From: an uncultured Draconibacterium sp.
Lineage (GTDB): Bacteria > Bacteroidota > Bacteroidia > Bacteroidales > Prolixibacteraceae
NCBI RefSeq assembly: GCF_963677155.1
Contig: NZ_OY781884.1
Coordinates: 3,034,501-3,098,500 of the forward strand
Direction: 5' to 3'
DNA length: 64,000 nt
The position numbers and the translations under genes are program-made. Under the pieces are notes generated by a model. That model saw only the letters and a program-made list of their open reading frames with translations. It searched no databases and was not told the DNA's origin. Below are positions 18,581 to 27,174 of the stretch, piece by piece. Within the stretch, counting starts at the first letter, position 1. Each line of letters starts with the position of its first letter.

Positions 18581-21202
18581 ATGGCAAAAAAGGAAAAGAA
18601 ATATGTAGAAACACCACTTATGAAGCAATATTATGCGATCAAGGACAAACATCCTGATGCGGTTTTGCTTTTTCGTGTGGGCGATTTTTATGAAACGTTT
18701 GGAGAGGATGCCATAAAGGCGGCGGAAATCCTGGGAATTACATTAACGCGCCGGGCAAATGGTTCTGCCAGTTATGTGGAATTGGCAGGTTTCCCGTACC
18801 ATGCGCTGGATACCTATCTCCCTAAGTTGGTACGGGCCGGACAGCGAGTGGCGATTTGCGAACAGCTGGAAGATCCGAAAATGACGAAGAAGATCGTGAA
18901 ACGTGGGATTACCGAGCTGGTAACTCCCGGTGTTTCCATCAACGATAATATTCTTGAGAACCGTGAAAATAACTTCCTTGCATCGGTTCATTTCGATAAA
19001 AAGCGGGCAGGTATTGGCTTTCTCGATATTTCAACCGGAGAGTTTCTGGCCGCCGAAGGAAGTTTTGAATACATCGATAAATTATTGAATTCCTTTCAGC
19101 CCAAAGAAGTGTTGTTTCAGCGCGGAAGAGGGAAGGAGTTCAACGATCTTTTCGGAACAAAATTTTACACCTTCAACCTGGAAGACTGGGTGTACACCGA
19201 CGATGCTGCAAACGATCGCTTGACGCGGCATTTCGAAACCAGTTCGTTAAAGGGATTTGGTGTGCATAACATGCAGTTGGGCATTATTGCCGCCGGAGCA
19301 ATTATGCATTACCTTGATATTACTCAACATCAAAAATTAAGTCATATCTCTGGTTTAAGCCGGATTGAGGAAGAACACTATGTTTGGCTCGACCGGTTTA
19401 CCATTCGTAACCTGGAGTTGTTTGCTCCGCTTCACGAGAGTGGAAAAGCACTCATTAATGTGATTGATAAAACCATTACACCAATGGGATCGCGTTTGCT
19501 GAAACGCTGGATGGCACTGCCTTTAAAAGATATCGATCCGATAAATGAGCGACTGGAAGTGGTGGAGCTTTTCCTGAAAGATCCGGAGACAAAAGAAAAC
19601 CTGGAAGAACATCTTCGTCAGATGGGCGACTTGGAGCGACTGATCTCAAAAGTTGCGGTAGGACGGATCAACCCGCGCGAAGTGATGCAAGTGAAAAATG
19701 CGCTGGCGGCAATTGTTCCGATAAAAGCTGCTTGTTCCGATGTTGAGAATTCTGCATTAAATCGTTTTGCGGAGCAGTTAAATCCTTGTGATCTGATTCG
19801 GGAGAGAATTGAGCAGCAGATTGTTGCCGATCCGCCAACTGCCGTAAATAAAGGGAAAGTGATTGCCGAAGGTGTTTCCGAGGAGTTGGATGATCTGCGT
19901 AAAATCGCTTATTCGGGAAAAGATTACCTGGCGCAAATTCAAAAACGCGAAAGCGAAAAACATGGCATCCCATCGCTGAAGATCAGCTTTAACAATGTTT
20001 TTGGTTACTATATTGAGGTGCGGAACACGCATAAAGATAAGGTGCCGGCCGATTGGATTCGTAAACAAACGCTGGTTAGTGCCGAACGTTACATTACAGA
20101 GGAGCTAAAGGAATACGAACAAAAAATTCTTGGTGCTGAAGAAAAGATACAGGTGTTGGAAAGCAAGCTCTTTGGCGAGCTGATCTTTGCCTTATCGGAA
20201 TACATTTCGGCTATTCAGTTGAACTCGCATATTCTGGCTCAAATCGATTGTTTATTGTCGTACGCTACGTGTGCAACATCTTATAAATATTTCCGCCCTG
20301 AGGTGAACGATGCCACTTCAATTGAGATAAAAGAGGGGAGACATCCGGTTATCGAGCATCAATTACCAATTGGGGAGTCGTACATTGCCAATGATGTGAA
20401 GTTGGATCAGGAAGATCAACAGATCATTATTATCACGGGGCCAAACATGGCCGGTAAATCGGCACTGTTGCGTCAAACAGCATTAATTGTGCTGATGGCG
20501 CAAATGGGATCGTTTGTCCCTGCAGAAGTGGCTAAAATTGGTTTTGTGGATAAAATTTTCACCCGTGTTGGAGCATCGGACAATATTTCGTTGGGCGAAT
20601 CAACGTTTATGGTGGAGATGAACGAAGCGGCCAGCATCTTGAATAATGTTTCCGACCGCAGTCTGATTCTTTTCGATGAGCTGGGGCGAGGAACCTCAAC
20701 TTACGACGGTATTTCCATCGCCTGGTCGATTGTGGAGCATTTGCACGAACATGCTTTTACCAAAGCAAAAACACTGTTTGCCACCCACTATCACGAGCTC
20801 AACGAAATGGAAGGAGCTTTCCCGAGGGTAAAAAACTTTAACGTTTCCATAAAGGAGGTGGGTAACAAAGTTATCTTCTTGCGTAAGCTGGTTCGTGGAG
20901 GAAGCAACCACAGTTTTGGTATCCATGTAGCGGGCATGGCCGGAATGCCAAAATCGGTAATTCAACGTGCCGAGCAGATATTATCGAAACTGGAAGGCGG
21001 AAAAGAAAAGGAAAGTTTAAGTAAACCTTTAGAGGAGATTGGCGAAAACCGCGAGGGTATGCAGTTGAGTTTTTTCCAATTGGATGATCCTGTGCTAAAG
21101 CAAATTAGAGATGAGATAGCCGGACTGGATGTGAATAACCTTACGCCAATAGAAGCCCTGAACAAGCTAAATGAAATAAAGAAATTGACAGGAATTTCTT
21201 AA
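18581..21202 (+). CDS. mutS: DNA mismatch repair ATPase MutS
   Basis: 873-residue mismatch-recognition protein of the usual MutS length. The lesion-reading F36-Y37-E38 (GDFYETF) that stacks on and contacts the mispaired base is intact. The connector, lever/clamp (about 265-560) and ATPase domains follow in normal order. Walker A is GPNMAGKS (G620-S627), the Walker B region is [15 protein letters not shown], and the His of the [10 protein letters not shown] loop is present. The C-terminal helix-turn-helix dimerisation region is complete. It acts with MutL, which is not in this window. It is followed by the tRNA cluster, which has its own promoter. Confidence 0.98.
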   Translation: MAKKEKKYVETPLMKQYYAIKDKHPDAVLLFRVGDFYETFGEDAIKAAEILGITLTRRANGSASYVELAGFPYHALDTYLPKLVRAGQRVAICEQLEDPKMTKKIVKRGITELVTPGVSINDNILENRENNFLASVHFDKKRAGIGFLDISTGEFLAAEGSFEYIDKLLNSFQPKEVLFQRGRGKEFNDLFGTKFYTFNLEDWVYTDDAANDRLTRHFETSSLKGFGVHNMQLGIIAAGAIMHYLDITQHQKLSHISGLSRIEEEHYVWLDRFTIRNLELFAPLHESGKALINVIDKTITPMGSRLLKRWMALPLKDIDPINERLEVVELFLKDPETKENLEEHLRQMGDLERLISKVAVGRINPREVMQVKNALAAIVPIKAACSDVENSALNRFAEQLNPCDLIRERIEQQIVADPPTAVNKGKVIAEGVSEELDDLRKIAYSGKDYLAQIQKRESEKHGIPSLKISFNNVFGYYIEVRNTHKDKVPADWIRKQTLVSAERYITEELKEYEQKILGAEEKIQVLESKLFGELIFALSEYISAIQLNSHILAQIDCLLSYATCATSYKYFRPEVNDATSIEIKEGRHPVIEHQLPIGESYIANDVKLDQEDQQIIIITGPNMAGKSALLRQTALIVLMAQMGSFVPAEVAKIGFVDKIFTRVGASDNISLGESTFMVEMNEAASILNNVSDRSLILFDELGRGTSTYDGISIAWSIVEHLHEHAFTKAKTLFATHYHELNEMEGAFPRVKNFNVSIKEVGNKVIFLRKLVRGGSNHSFGIHVAGMAGMPKSVIQRAEQILSKLEGGKEKESLSKPLEEIGENREGMQLSFFQLDDPVLKQIRDEIAGLDVNNLTPIEALNKLNEIKKLTGIS

Positions 21203-21218
21203 TGGGCTTCAATAATTT

Positions 21219-21248
21219 TTGCCAGATAAAAAAATAGCAATATATTTG
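21219..21248 (+). promoter_or_regulatory. Bacteroidota-type promoter of the Gly-Leu-Gly tRNA operon
   Basis: TTG (21219-21221), a 19-bp spacer and TATATTTG (21241-21248), an exact match to TTG-N19-TAnnTTTG, ending 34 bases before the first tRNA. Confidence 0.75.
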
Positions 21249-21282
21249 CATCGCTTTTGAAAAAGCAAGTTCATTAAAATAC

Positions 21283-21355
<73 letters not shown>

Positions 21356-21377
21356 CATTCACGATAATGCAAAGGAT

Positions 21378-21465
21378 GCCCGGGTGGTGGAATTGGTAGA
21401 CACGTTGGACTTAAAATCCAATGATCATTATGATCGTGCGGGTTCAAGTCCCGCCTCGGGTACCA
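21378..21465 (+). tRNA. tRNA-Leu (TAA)
   Basis: Class II tRNA with a long variable arm (ATGATCATTATGATCGT region). Acceptor arms are GCCCGGG and CTCGGGT (G-U at positions 1-72, as in E. coli tRNA-Leu UAA), and the anticodon loop ACTTAAAAT gives TAA. The 3' CCA is encoded (21463-21465), unlike the neighbouring tRNAs. Confidence 0.96.
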
Positions 21466-21468
21466 TTT

Positions 21469-21541
<73 letters not shown>

Positions 21542-21548
21542 CGTTAAA

Positions 21549-21578
21549 AGGCTTCACAATTTTGTGAGGTCTTTTTTG
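21549..21578 (+). terminator. Terminator of the tRNA operon
   Basis: GCTTCACAA and TTGTGAGGT form a 9-bp stem with wobbles, followed by CTTTTTT, about 10 bases after the last tRNA. Confidence 0.75.
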
Positions 21579-21662
21579 TGCCTAATATTTTGCACTTGGT
21601 TGGCTGCCCGGTTTTTCGCTTTACCGGTTTTCATTATTTTATCTCCTGTTCGCTGAAAATCA

Positions 21663-21694
21663 AAAAAGGCCATCTCTTTTGAGACAGCCTTCTT
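21663..21694 (-). terminator. Terminator of the outer-membrane protein gene
   Basis: Read on the minus strand, AAGGCTGTCTC and GAGATGGCCTT form a stem around AAAA, with a following run of T. It lies 22 bases after the stop of the gene ending at 21717. Confidence 0.75.
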
Positions 21695-21716
21695 ATTTTA
21701 TTTTGCGTTACTGGTT

Positions 21717-22202
21717 TTATTCAAACACGTAGCGGACATTTAATCCAAAACCATCCCAGTGAAAAGTGGTTTCGTCGATAACCTCCAACGATGGGCGGTA
21801 ATCAAGTCCTAATGCTACGGGGATATCAACAAAGCGGTATTCAAGTCCGATTTCAAAAGCGGCACCCAGGCTAAAATTCGTTTTGCTGTCTTTTACGCCT
21901 GCCTTATACACCGTTTCATCTAAAATGGCCAGATAAGGTCCAACGCCCATATACCAGTTAAATGCTTCGTCGCCCAGCGGGCGGTACAGGAAATCCCAAA
22001 GCAGGTCGGCTGCTACGCCATCGCCAAACGAGAGGTCGGCATGCAGGCGATTAAATTCCCCGGTTGAGAAAATTCCATCTATGGCCACATTTCCGGCCGA
22101 AACATCGCCAAAACGCACCCCTAATTCCTGAGCATTTCCAATAAACATTCCGGCAAATGCCAATACCACTGTCAATACAATTTTTTGTAATCTCCTTTTC
22201 AT
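21717..22202 (-). CDS. Small outer-membrane beta-barrel protein
   Basis: 161-residue secreted protein with a clear Sec signal peptide (MKRRLQKIVL...IGNAQ, cut after about residue 24). The rest alternates hydrophobic and polar residues in short strands (NWYMGVGPYLAIL, FSLGAAFEIGLEYRF, LGLDYRPSLEV) and ends LNVRYVFE, close to the C-terminal signature of outer-membrane barrels. It resembles the small eight-stranded OmpA/OmpW-like or porin-like proteins common in Bacteroidota. It lies 26 bp downstream of the M48 protease gene on the same strand and has its own terminator after it, so the two may share a transcript. Function unknown. Confidence 0.7.
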   Translation of the reverse strand: MKRRLQKIVLTVVLAFAGMFIGNAQELGVRFGDVSAGNVAIDGIFSTGEFNRLHADLSFGDGVAADLLWDFLYRPLGDEAFNWYMGVGPYLAILDETVYKAGVKDSKTNFSLGAAFEIGLEYRFVDIPVALGLDYRPSLEVIDETTFHWDGFGLNVRYVFE

Positions 22203-22228
22203 GTTTTTTACGTTTTCTGTTTCTATAA

Positions 22229-23695
22229 TTATTTACCTAAAATTTTAATCAAGTCTCCTCTTTTTAGCTCGTCTGTCAATTCTCTATTATTTAGTAAAGC
22301 CATTTCTTCAAATCTGTCCTGCGGAACTTTGTAATAAGCAAATGCATCTTTTAACGAAACCGATGCACTATTGATTGAAATTACTTTTATCCGATCAGGC
22401 TGGATATTAAGTTTCGAGGCGTTGGTTAGTCGGGCAAAATTTTTCATTGTCGACTCAAATGCGGGCTTGTAACCATTAAAATTCGCATCTAAACAAAGCC
22501 CGTGAAAGGTATAAACCACTCCATCTTTTTCGATAAAATACGACAGAATTTTAAGTACCTGTTCCTGCCCTGCATCGTTTTGCGAAACCTGCTCCGAAAT
22601 AGTAACCACTGTATTTAACCCGTTTAGTTTAACAGTGCTTTTATCGATTAGGTTTAGTTGCAAATCGGAAATTGTTTTTTGCGCAACGGCATCGGCCCCT
22701 TTTTCCTGCGAAAGCTTAAAAATCATTGCAGCATCCTTACTTGCAGGAACAATTTGTACCTGCATTGGCGAGTTAACCAGAGTCCAGTTTTCAGGAATGG
22801 GAAATTGAAAGGCCAGATCGGGGTGATAAAACATGTTATTCTCAACAAATCCCTGACGTGGATTTTCTCCATATACAATTCCGTCAATCATCTTAAGATA
22901 TTCTTTGGTATTAACGGCAAACGATTGAGTCGGTAGTTTTGCCTGCCACTCTTCAGTAATTTGATTTACTGTAATATTCCGCTGGCCCGGATCGGGGTGT
23001 GTCGACATCCAGGAGGGAACGCCTTCGTGGCTGCTCGCCATTTGCATTTTATTCAGTACATCGAAAAATTCGGCCATTTGATGAGCATCGTAACCAACTT
23101 TCGATGCATATTCAACGCCCAACCGGTCGGCCTCGCGTTCGTTGGCACGGCTAAAGCTTAAAAACAACAGTTGCATAGCCGCGGAAGCTTCACCCGCAAA
23201 TTGTGCAACTTCGGGTACGGCAATCATTCCGGCAGCAAGTGCCAACTGGCTAAGTTGCTGTCGTGTTTGTTGCTGAACCGAATGGCGTGCCGTAACATGA
23301 CCAATTTCGTGCCCTAATACACCCATTAGTTCGGCCTCGTTATTAAACTGGGCCAGTATTCCTCGTGTGAAATAAACATATCCGCCCGGCACCGCAAAAG
23401 CATTTACTACGGGCGAATCCAATATTCTGAAATGGAATTGTAAGTTCGGGCGATGCGAGATTTTGCCTATTTCTGTACCTTTTTCTGTAATAAAGTTTAG
23501 CAGTTCTTCATCTTCGTACAATCCAAATGTTGAAATAACCGTTGGGTCGTATTGTGTTCCCATAGCAATCTCCTGTTCTTCGGTCATTAGTACCAGTTGT
23601 CTCTTCCCGGTAACGGGGTTTACAGCACACGACGGTATCAGCAGCGCTAACGAAACGGTTAAAAGAATTACCGAGAGTGTTTTAATTGTTCTCAT
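22229..23695 (-). CDS. M48-family zinc metalloprotease lipoprotein (LoiP/BepA-like)
   Basis: 488-residue periplasmic metalloprotease. Lipid attachment is at C23 (LLIPSC), followed by AVNPVTGKRQL, a segment typical of LoiP/YggG-type M48 enzymes. The zinc site HEIGH (H129, E130, H133) and the third ligand in RANEREADRLG are intact, so it should be active. Residues about 270-420 form an extra domain not found in E. coli LoiP. The last ~55 residues (IKVISINSASVSLKDAFAYYKVPQ...LKRGDLIKIL) resemble the C-terminus of BepA-associated or LysM-like modules. The likely task is quality control of envelope or outer-membrane proteins, fitting the co-directional barrel gene that follows. Confidence 0.88.
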   Translation of the reverse strand: MRTIKTLSVILLTVSLALLIPSCAVNPVTGKRQLVLMTEEQEIAMGTQYDPTVISTFGLYEDEELLNFITEKGTEIGKISHRPNLQFHFRILDSPVVNAFAVPGGYVYFTRGILAQFNNEAELMGVLGHEIGHVTARHSVQQQTRQQLSQLALAAGMIAVPEVAQFAGEASAAMQLLFLSFSRANEREADRLGVEYASKVGYDAHQMAEFFDVLNKMQMASSHEGVPSWMSTHPDPGQRNITVNQITEEWQAKLPTQSFAVNTKEYLKMIDGIVYGENPRQGFVENNMFYHPDLAFQFPIPENWTLVNSPMQVQIVPASKDAAMIFKLSQEKGADAVAQKTISDLQLNLIDKSTVKLNGLNTVVTISEQVSQNDAGQEQVLKILSYFIEKDGVVYTFHGLCLDANFNGYKPAFESTMKNFARLTNASKLNIQPDRIKVISINSASVSLKDAFAYYKVPQDRFEEMALLNNRELTDELKRGDLIKILGK

Positions 23696-23832
23696 TTTTT
23701 CTGAATTTTTGAAATTGGTTAAGAATCCACATTTATTCGTATCAGAATGCTTATAACTTGTCTGTATTGGCTTAATTGTTAAATTCGCCTTTACACAAAG
23801 ATACTATTTACTTTATTTTTAAAATCACCCAC

Positions 23833-25365
23833 ATGTTAATACGTAAAACGGTACTTATTTATTTTAGCCTGTTGGTGTTTCTGTTTTCAAGTAATGCCCA
23901 GAACGAAGCACTGTCGAAAATCGATATTTCTGATTTAAAGGAATACCTTACATTTATTGCTTCCGACGAATTACAGGGACGCGAACTGGCTACCGAAGTG
24001 GATGGTTTGGAGATAGCGGCAAACTATCTGGCCGATTATGCAAAAGAAATTGGGCTGAAACCAGCTGTGGAAGACTATTTTCAAACGGTACCAATTTTAC
24101 ACACCACACTAAGTACAGATGATTTTATTGAAGTAAAGAATGAGAAGGGAAAGTCGGTTTATCGGTCGGATGAGCTAGTAAAACTTAACCAATCAGAAGG
24201 CGTTTATCGTCTCAACGAGGAGCCTGTTTTTTTTATTGGCTTTGGCGAAAATATTGATTTGTATAATTTAAAAGACAAGCTTGTTGTGGTAGCACAGGGA
24301 AATGCCGAATCCTTTACCCGCAATGAGGTATATAAATGGCAAAATCGAGTGGAGCGTGCAAAAATTAACGCTATAATGGAAAAGCAGCCCAAAGCTTTAT
24401 TGATTATTGCTAATCCGAAAGACAAGAAAAATATAAACTTTCAACAATTGAAGGGGTGGTTGAGGCGTCCGGGATACAGCGTAAAAAAAGACGAAGTATC
24501 GGAGCGACCAGCTGTTTTATTGGCAACCTCAAAAGTAGCCGATGCCTTACTGGGGAAGAGAGGTCGATACGAAAAATACCTCAAGAATCTTGTTGACGAA
24601 TCAGAAGTCGCTAAAGAAATTTCAGGAACGCTTAGCGTGAAAATTGGTTCGGAACCGGAAGTGCTACAGGAAAAAAATGTAATTGCTTACATTGAGGGAT
24701 CGGATCCGGTTTTAAAAAATGAGTACATTGTTTTTATGGCGCATTACGATCATTTGGGAGTGGGGACAAATGGCGATGTGTACAACGGTGCCGACGACAA
24801 TGGCTCGGGAACAGTAGCCATTATGGAAGTGGCCGAAGCTTTTGTTTCGCTAAAAGAAAAACCAAAACGAAGTATTGTTTTTCTGTGGGTAACCTGCGAA
24901 GAGAAGGGACATTTTGGATCAAGTTATTATTGCGATCATCCGGTGTTTCCGCTGGATAAAACAGTGGCTTCCATAAATCTGGATATGGTAGGCCGTGTAT
25001 ATGACGGCCCGCGCGACGATGTTTGGAAAGAATCGCCCAAAAAAGTGAAAGACTTTGATGGGTTGTATACCCTGTCGAACGATGTGTGGCCCGAGTTAGC
25101 CGAAATAAATGCAATACACTGTGCCGAATTGGGATTAGTGCCAGACACCAGTTTGCCGAAAGAGCGTTTTTTGCGAGCCAGCGATCATTACCATTTTCAT
25201 AAAAAAGGTGTGCCCATTTTGAATTATTCCACTGGTTATCATGCCGATTACCACAAAGTTGGCGATGAAGTGGAAAAAATTAACTTTGAAAAAATAAAAC
25301 GTGTTGCCGATCTCTGTTTCCTGGTTGGTTTTGATTTGGCTAATAAGGAAGATATTGAGTTTTAG
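23833..25365 (+). CDS. M28-family zinc aminopeptidase, secreted (copy 1)
   Basis: 510-residue exported peptidase. The start at 23833 is chosen because it begins the signal peptide MLIRKTVLIYF...SSNAQ; an upstream in-frame ATG at 23776 adds a hydrophilic 19-residue lead. The co-catalytic two-zinc M28 site is visible: MAHYDHLG (His), GADDNGSGT (bridging Asp), the CEEKGHFGS Glu pair, INLDMVGR (Asp) and a C-terminal His in STGYHADYH. An inserted PA-like region (about 120-280) precedes it. It is paired 25 bp upstream of a paralogue with the same layout, so the two probably act together on peptides in the periplasm or outside. Confidence 0.88.
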   Translation: MLIRKTVLIYFSLLVFLFSSNAQNEALSKIDISDLKEYLTFIASDELQGRELATEVDGLEIAANYLADYAKEIGLKPAVEDYFQTVPILHTTLSTDDFIEVKNEKGKSVYRSDELVKLNQSEGVYRLNEEPVFFIGFGENIDLYNLKDKLVVVAQGNAESFTRNEVYKWQNRVERAKINAIMEKQPKALLIIANPKDKKNINFQQLKGWLRRPGYSVKKDEVSERPAVLLATSKVADALLGKRGRYEKYLKNLVDESEVAKEISGTLSVKIGSEPEVLQEKNVIAYIEGSDPVLKNEYIVFMAHYDHLGVGTNGDVYNGADDNGSGTVAIMEVAEAFVSLKEKPKRSIVFLWVTCEEKGHFGSSYYCDHPVFPLDKTVASINLDMVGRVYDGPRDDVWKESPKKVKDFDGLYTLSNDVWPELAEINAIHCAELGLVPDTSLPKERFLRASDHYHFHKKGVPILNYSTGYHADYHKVGDEVEKINFEKIKRVADLCFLVGFDLANKEDIEF

Positions 25366-25390
25366 CAATAATCTTTTCAAACCTAAAAAT

Positions 25391-26962
25391 ATGAACACCA
25401 AATTACTTTTTACGTTTTTTTGCGTTGCAGTTTCAGTTGCGGCTGTTGCTCAAAAAAAGGAATTGCAAACGATTACCGAAAATGATTTGAGAGCGCACCT
25501 TGAATTTATTGCCAGTGACAATATGCGCGGGCGCGATTTTTTTACCGAAGTTCCGGGCCTCGATCTTGCTGCCGATTACCTCAAGTCGCAATGTTTAAAA
25601 ATGGGGTTAGCTCCCGGAGTTGAAGGTTATTTCCAAAATGTTGAGATGCAGGCTGTAAAACCGGATATGGATCAGACTATTTTTCGATTAATAGACGCCA
25701 ACGGAAATGTTAGCTACGAGACCAAAAATATTTTTTCGTTGGGAGGGCCTCCTAAAAGCGATACCATATCGGGCGAAGTGGTGTTTGCCGGTTATGGCTG
25801 GTATAACGAGGAGACAAAATACAACGACACCAAAGATCTGGATTTGAAAGGTAAAATTGTGTTGGTGATGACCCGTACCCTCGAACAGGTAAAAGAAGGT
25901 AAAAGTCCTGACATGGATACCGAAATGAGAAAAATGGTGAGAGCCTTGATGGGAGGAGCTAAAGCGGTGATTCTGGTGAACGATCCGATGAATCCGAATA
26001 CCGAATACATTGAAAGTATACGAAAATATGCAACCGGTGGAAATCTCTCATTAAAAGGAAAAAGAGGCTCGCTAATTCTTCCGATTAAGTTAATTTTTGG
26101 AACAGAAGAACTGGGGAATAAAATAGTGGAAGCAGCAGGAGAAACTTTGGCTGGTTTGCAGCAGGAGATCAATAAAAGTAAAAGTCCAAAATCATTTGCC
26201 GTCAAGAACCTGAAAACAGAAGTTAATTTGGTAAAATCAACTGAATTAATTGTTGGAAAAAACGTTATTGCAGTAGTTAAAGGCAGCGATCCTGAGTTGA
26301 AGAATGAGTGCATTGTTTTTTCTGCACATTACGATCATTTGGGAACCGACGGAAAAGGCGGTATTTACAACGGTGCCGATGATAACGGGTCGGGAACAGT
26401 AGCTTTGCTGGAAATTGCAGAGGCATTTCAAAGTATGGAAAAGAAACCTAAACGAAGCATTGTTTTTGTCTGGGTAACCGGCGAAGAAAAAGGACTGCTG
26501 GGCTCCGATTATTATTCGCAGCATCCGGTATTTGCAATGGAGAATACGTTGGTTGATATTAATCTCGATATGGTCGGCCGCTCAGCAGAAAAGGAACTGG
26601 ATTCGGTGGCGGTTAGTTCAAAAAGTTTGGCCGGTACTAACGGAATGTACATCATCTCGGGGCGGCAAAGCACCGAACTCATGAATGTTAGTGATGAGGT
26701 TTGTGAAGATCTTGGCCTTGTTCCGAGCGATGAACTAACAAAAGCTTTCCTAACACGAAGCGATTATTACCACTTTTATAAAAACGGAGTGCCAATTCTT
26801 GGTTTGTCAACTGGTCTGCACGACGATTATCATCAGATTACCGATGAGATAGATAAGATCGATTTCCTTAAAATGAAGCGGGTTGCGCAGTATGCGTTTT
26901 CGGTTGCTTACAAGCTGGCTAACCAAAAGGACCGTTTGGTTGTGGATAAGCCGGTTCAGTAA
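25391..26962 (+). CDS. M28-family zinc aminopeptidase, secreted (copy 2)
   Basis: 523-residue paralogue of the preceding gene. The start at 25391 gives the signal peptide MNTKLLFTFF...AAVAQ. Motifs are intact: SAHYDHLG, GADDNGSGTVA, GEEKGLLGS, INLDMVGR and STGLHDDYH. The middle holds a protease-associated insert (about 105-280, FAGYGWYNEETKYND, GKIVLVMTRT) larger than in copy 1. Both start with the motif FIASD followed by RGR/QGRE, a Bacteroidota M28 feature. Tandem arrangement with a single terminator after this gene indicates an operon created by duplication. Specificity unknown. Confidence 0.88.
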   Translation: MNTKLLFTFFCVAVSVAAVAQKKELQTITENDLRAHLEFIASDNMRGRDFFTEVPGLDLAADYLKSQCLKMGLAPGVEGYFQNVEMQAVKPDMDQTIFRLIDANGNVSYETKNIFSLGGPPKSDTISGEVVFAGYGWYNEETKYNDTKDLDLKGKIVLVMTRTLEQVKEGKSPDMDTEMRKMVRALMGGAKAVILVNDPMNPNTEYIESIRKYATGGNLSLKGKRGSLILPIKLIFGTEELGNKIVEAAGETLAGLQQEINKSKSPKSFAVKNLKTEVNLVKSTELIVGKNVIAVVKGSDPELKNECIVFSAHYDHLGTDGKGGIYNGADDNGSGTVALLEIAEAFQSMEKKPKRSIVFVWVTGEEKGLLGSDYYSQHPVFAMENTLVDINLDMVGRSAEKELDSVAVSSKSLAGTNGMYIISGRQSTELMNVSDEVCEDLGLVPSDELTKAFLTRSDYYHFYKNGVPILGLSTGLHDDYHQITDEIDKIDFLKMKRVAQYAFSVAYKLANQKDRLVVDKPVQ

Positions 26963-26983
26963 TTCAAGAAAATATTTCTCCTA

Positions 26984-27027
26984 AAAAAACAGCTCTTTCA
27001 AAATATTTTGAAAGAGCTGTTTTTTTA
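26984..27027 (+). terminator. Rho-independent terminator after the M28 pair
   Basis: Perfect inverted repeat ACAGCTCTTTCAAAA/TATTTTGAAAGAGCTGT with an A-run before and a T7 run after. It starts about 25 bases after the stop. Confidence 0.9.
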
Positions 27028-27174
27028 CCCTGTTCTGTACGATCATAATCATGACTTTTGACTGATAAATTTGTGTTAATTTTTCCTGCCTGTCGTCTAT
27101 GTTTAAAATGAGCAAAAGTTAAAAACATATTTTTGTGCTCTAAGAATGTAGATATTTATATATAATAATACGAA

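Noticed and set aside
25792-26313. 173-codon minus-strand ORF inside the second M28 gene
   Set aside because: Shadow frame; the M28 metal ligands lie in the plus-strand frame.
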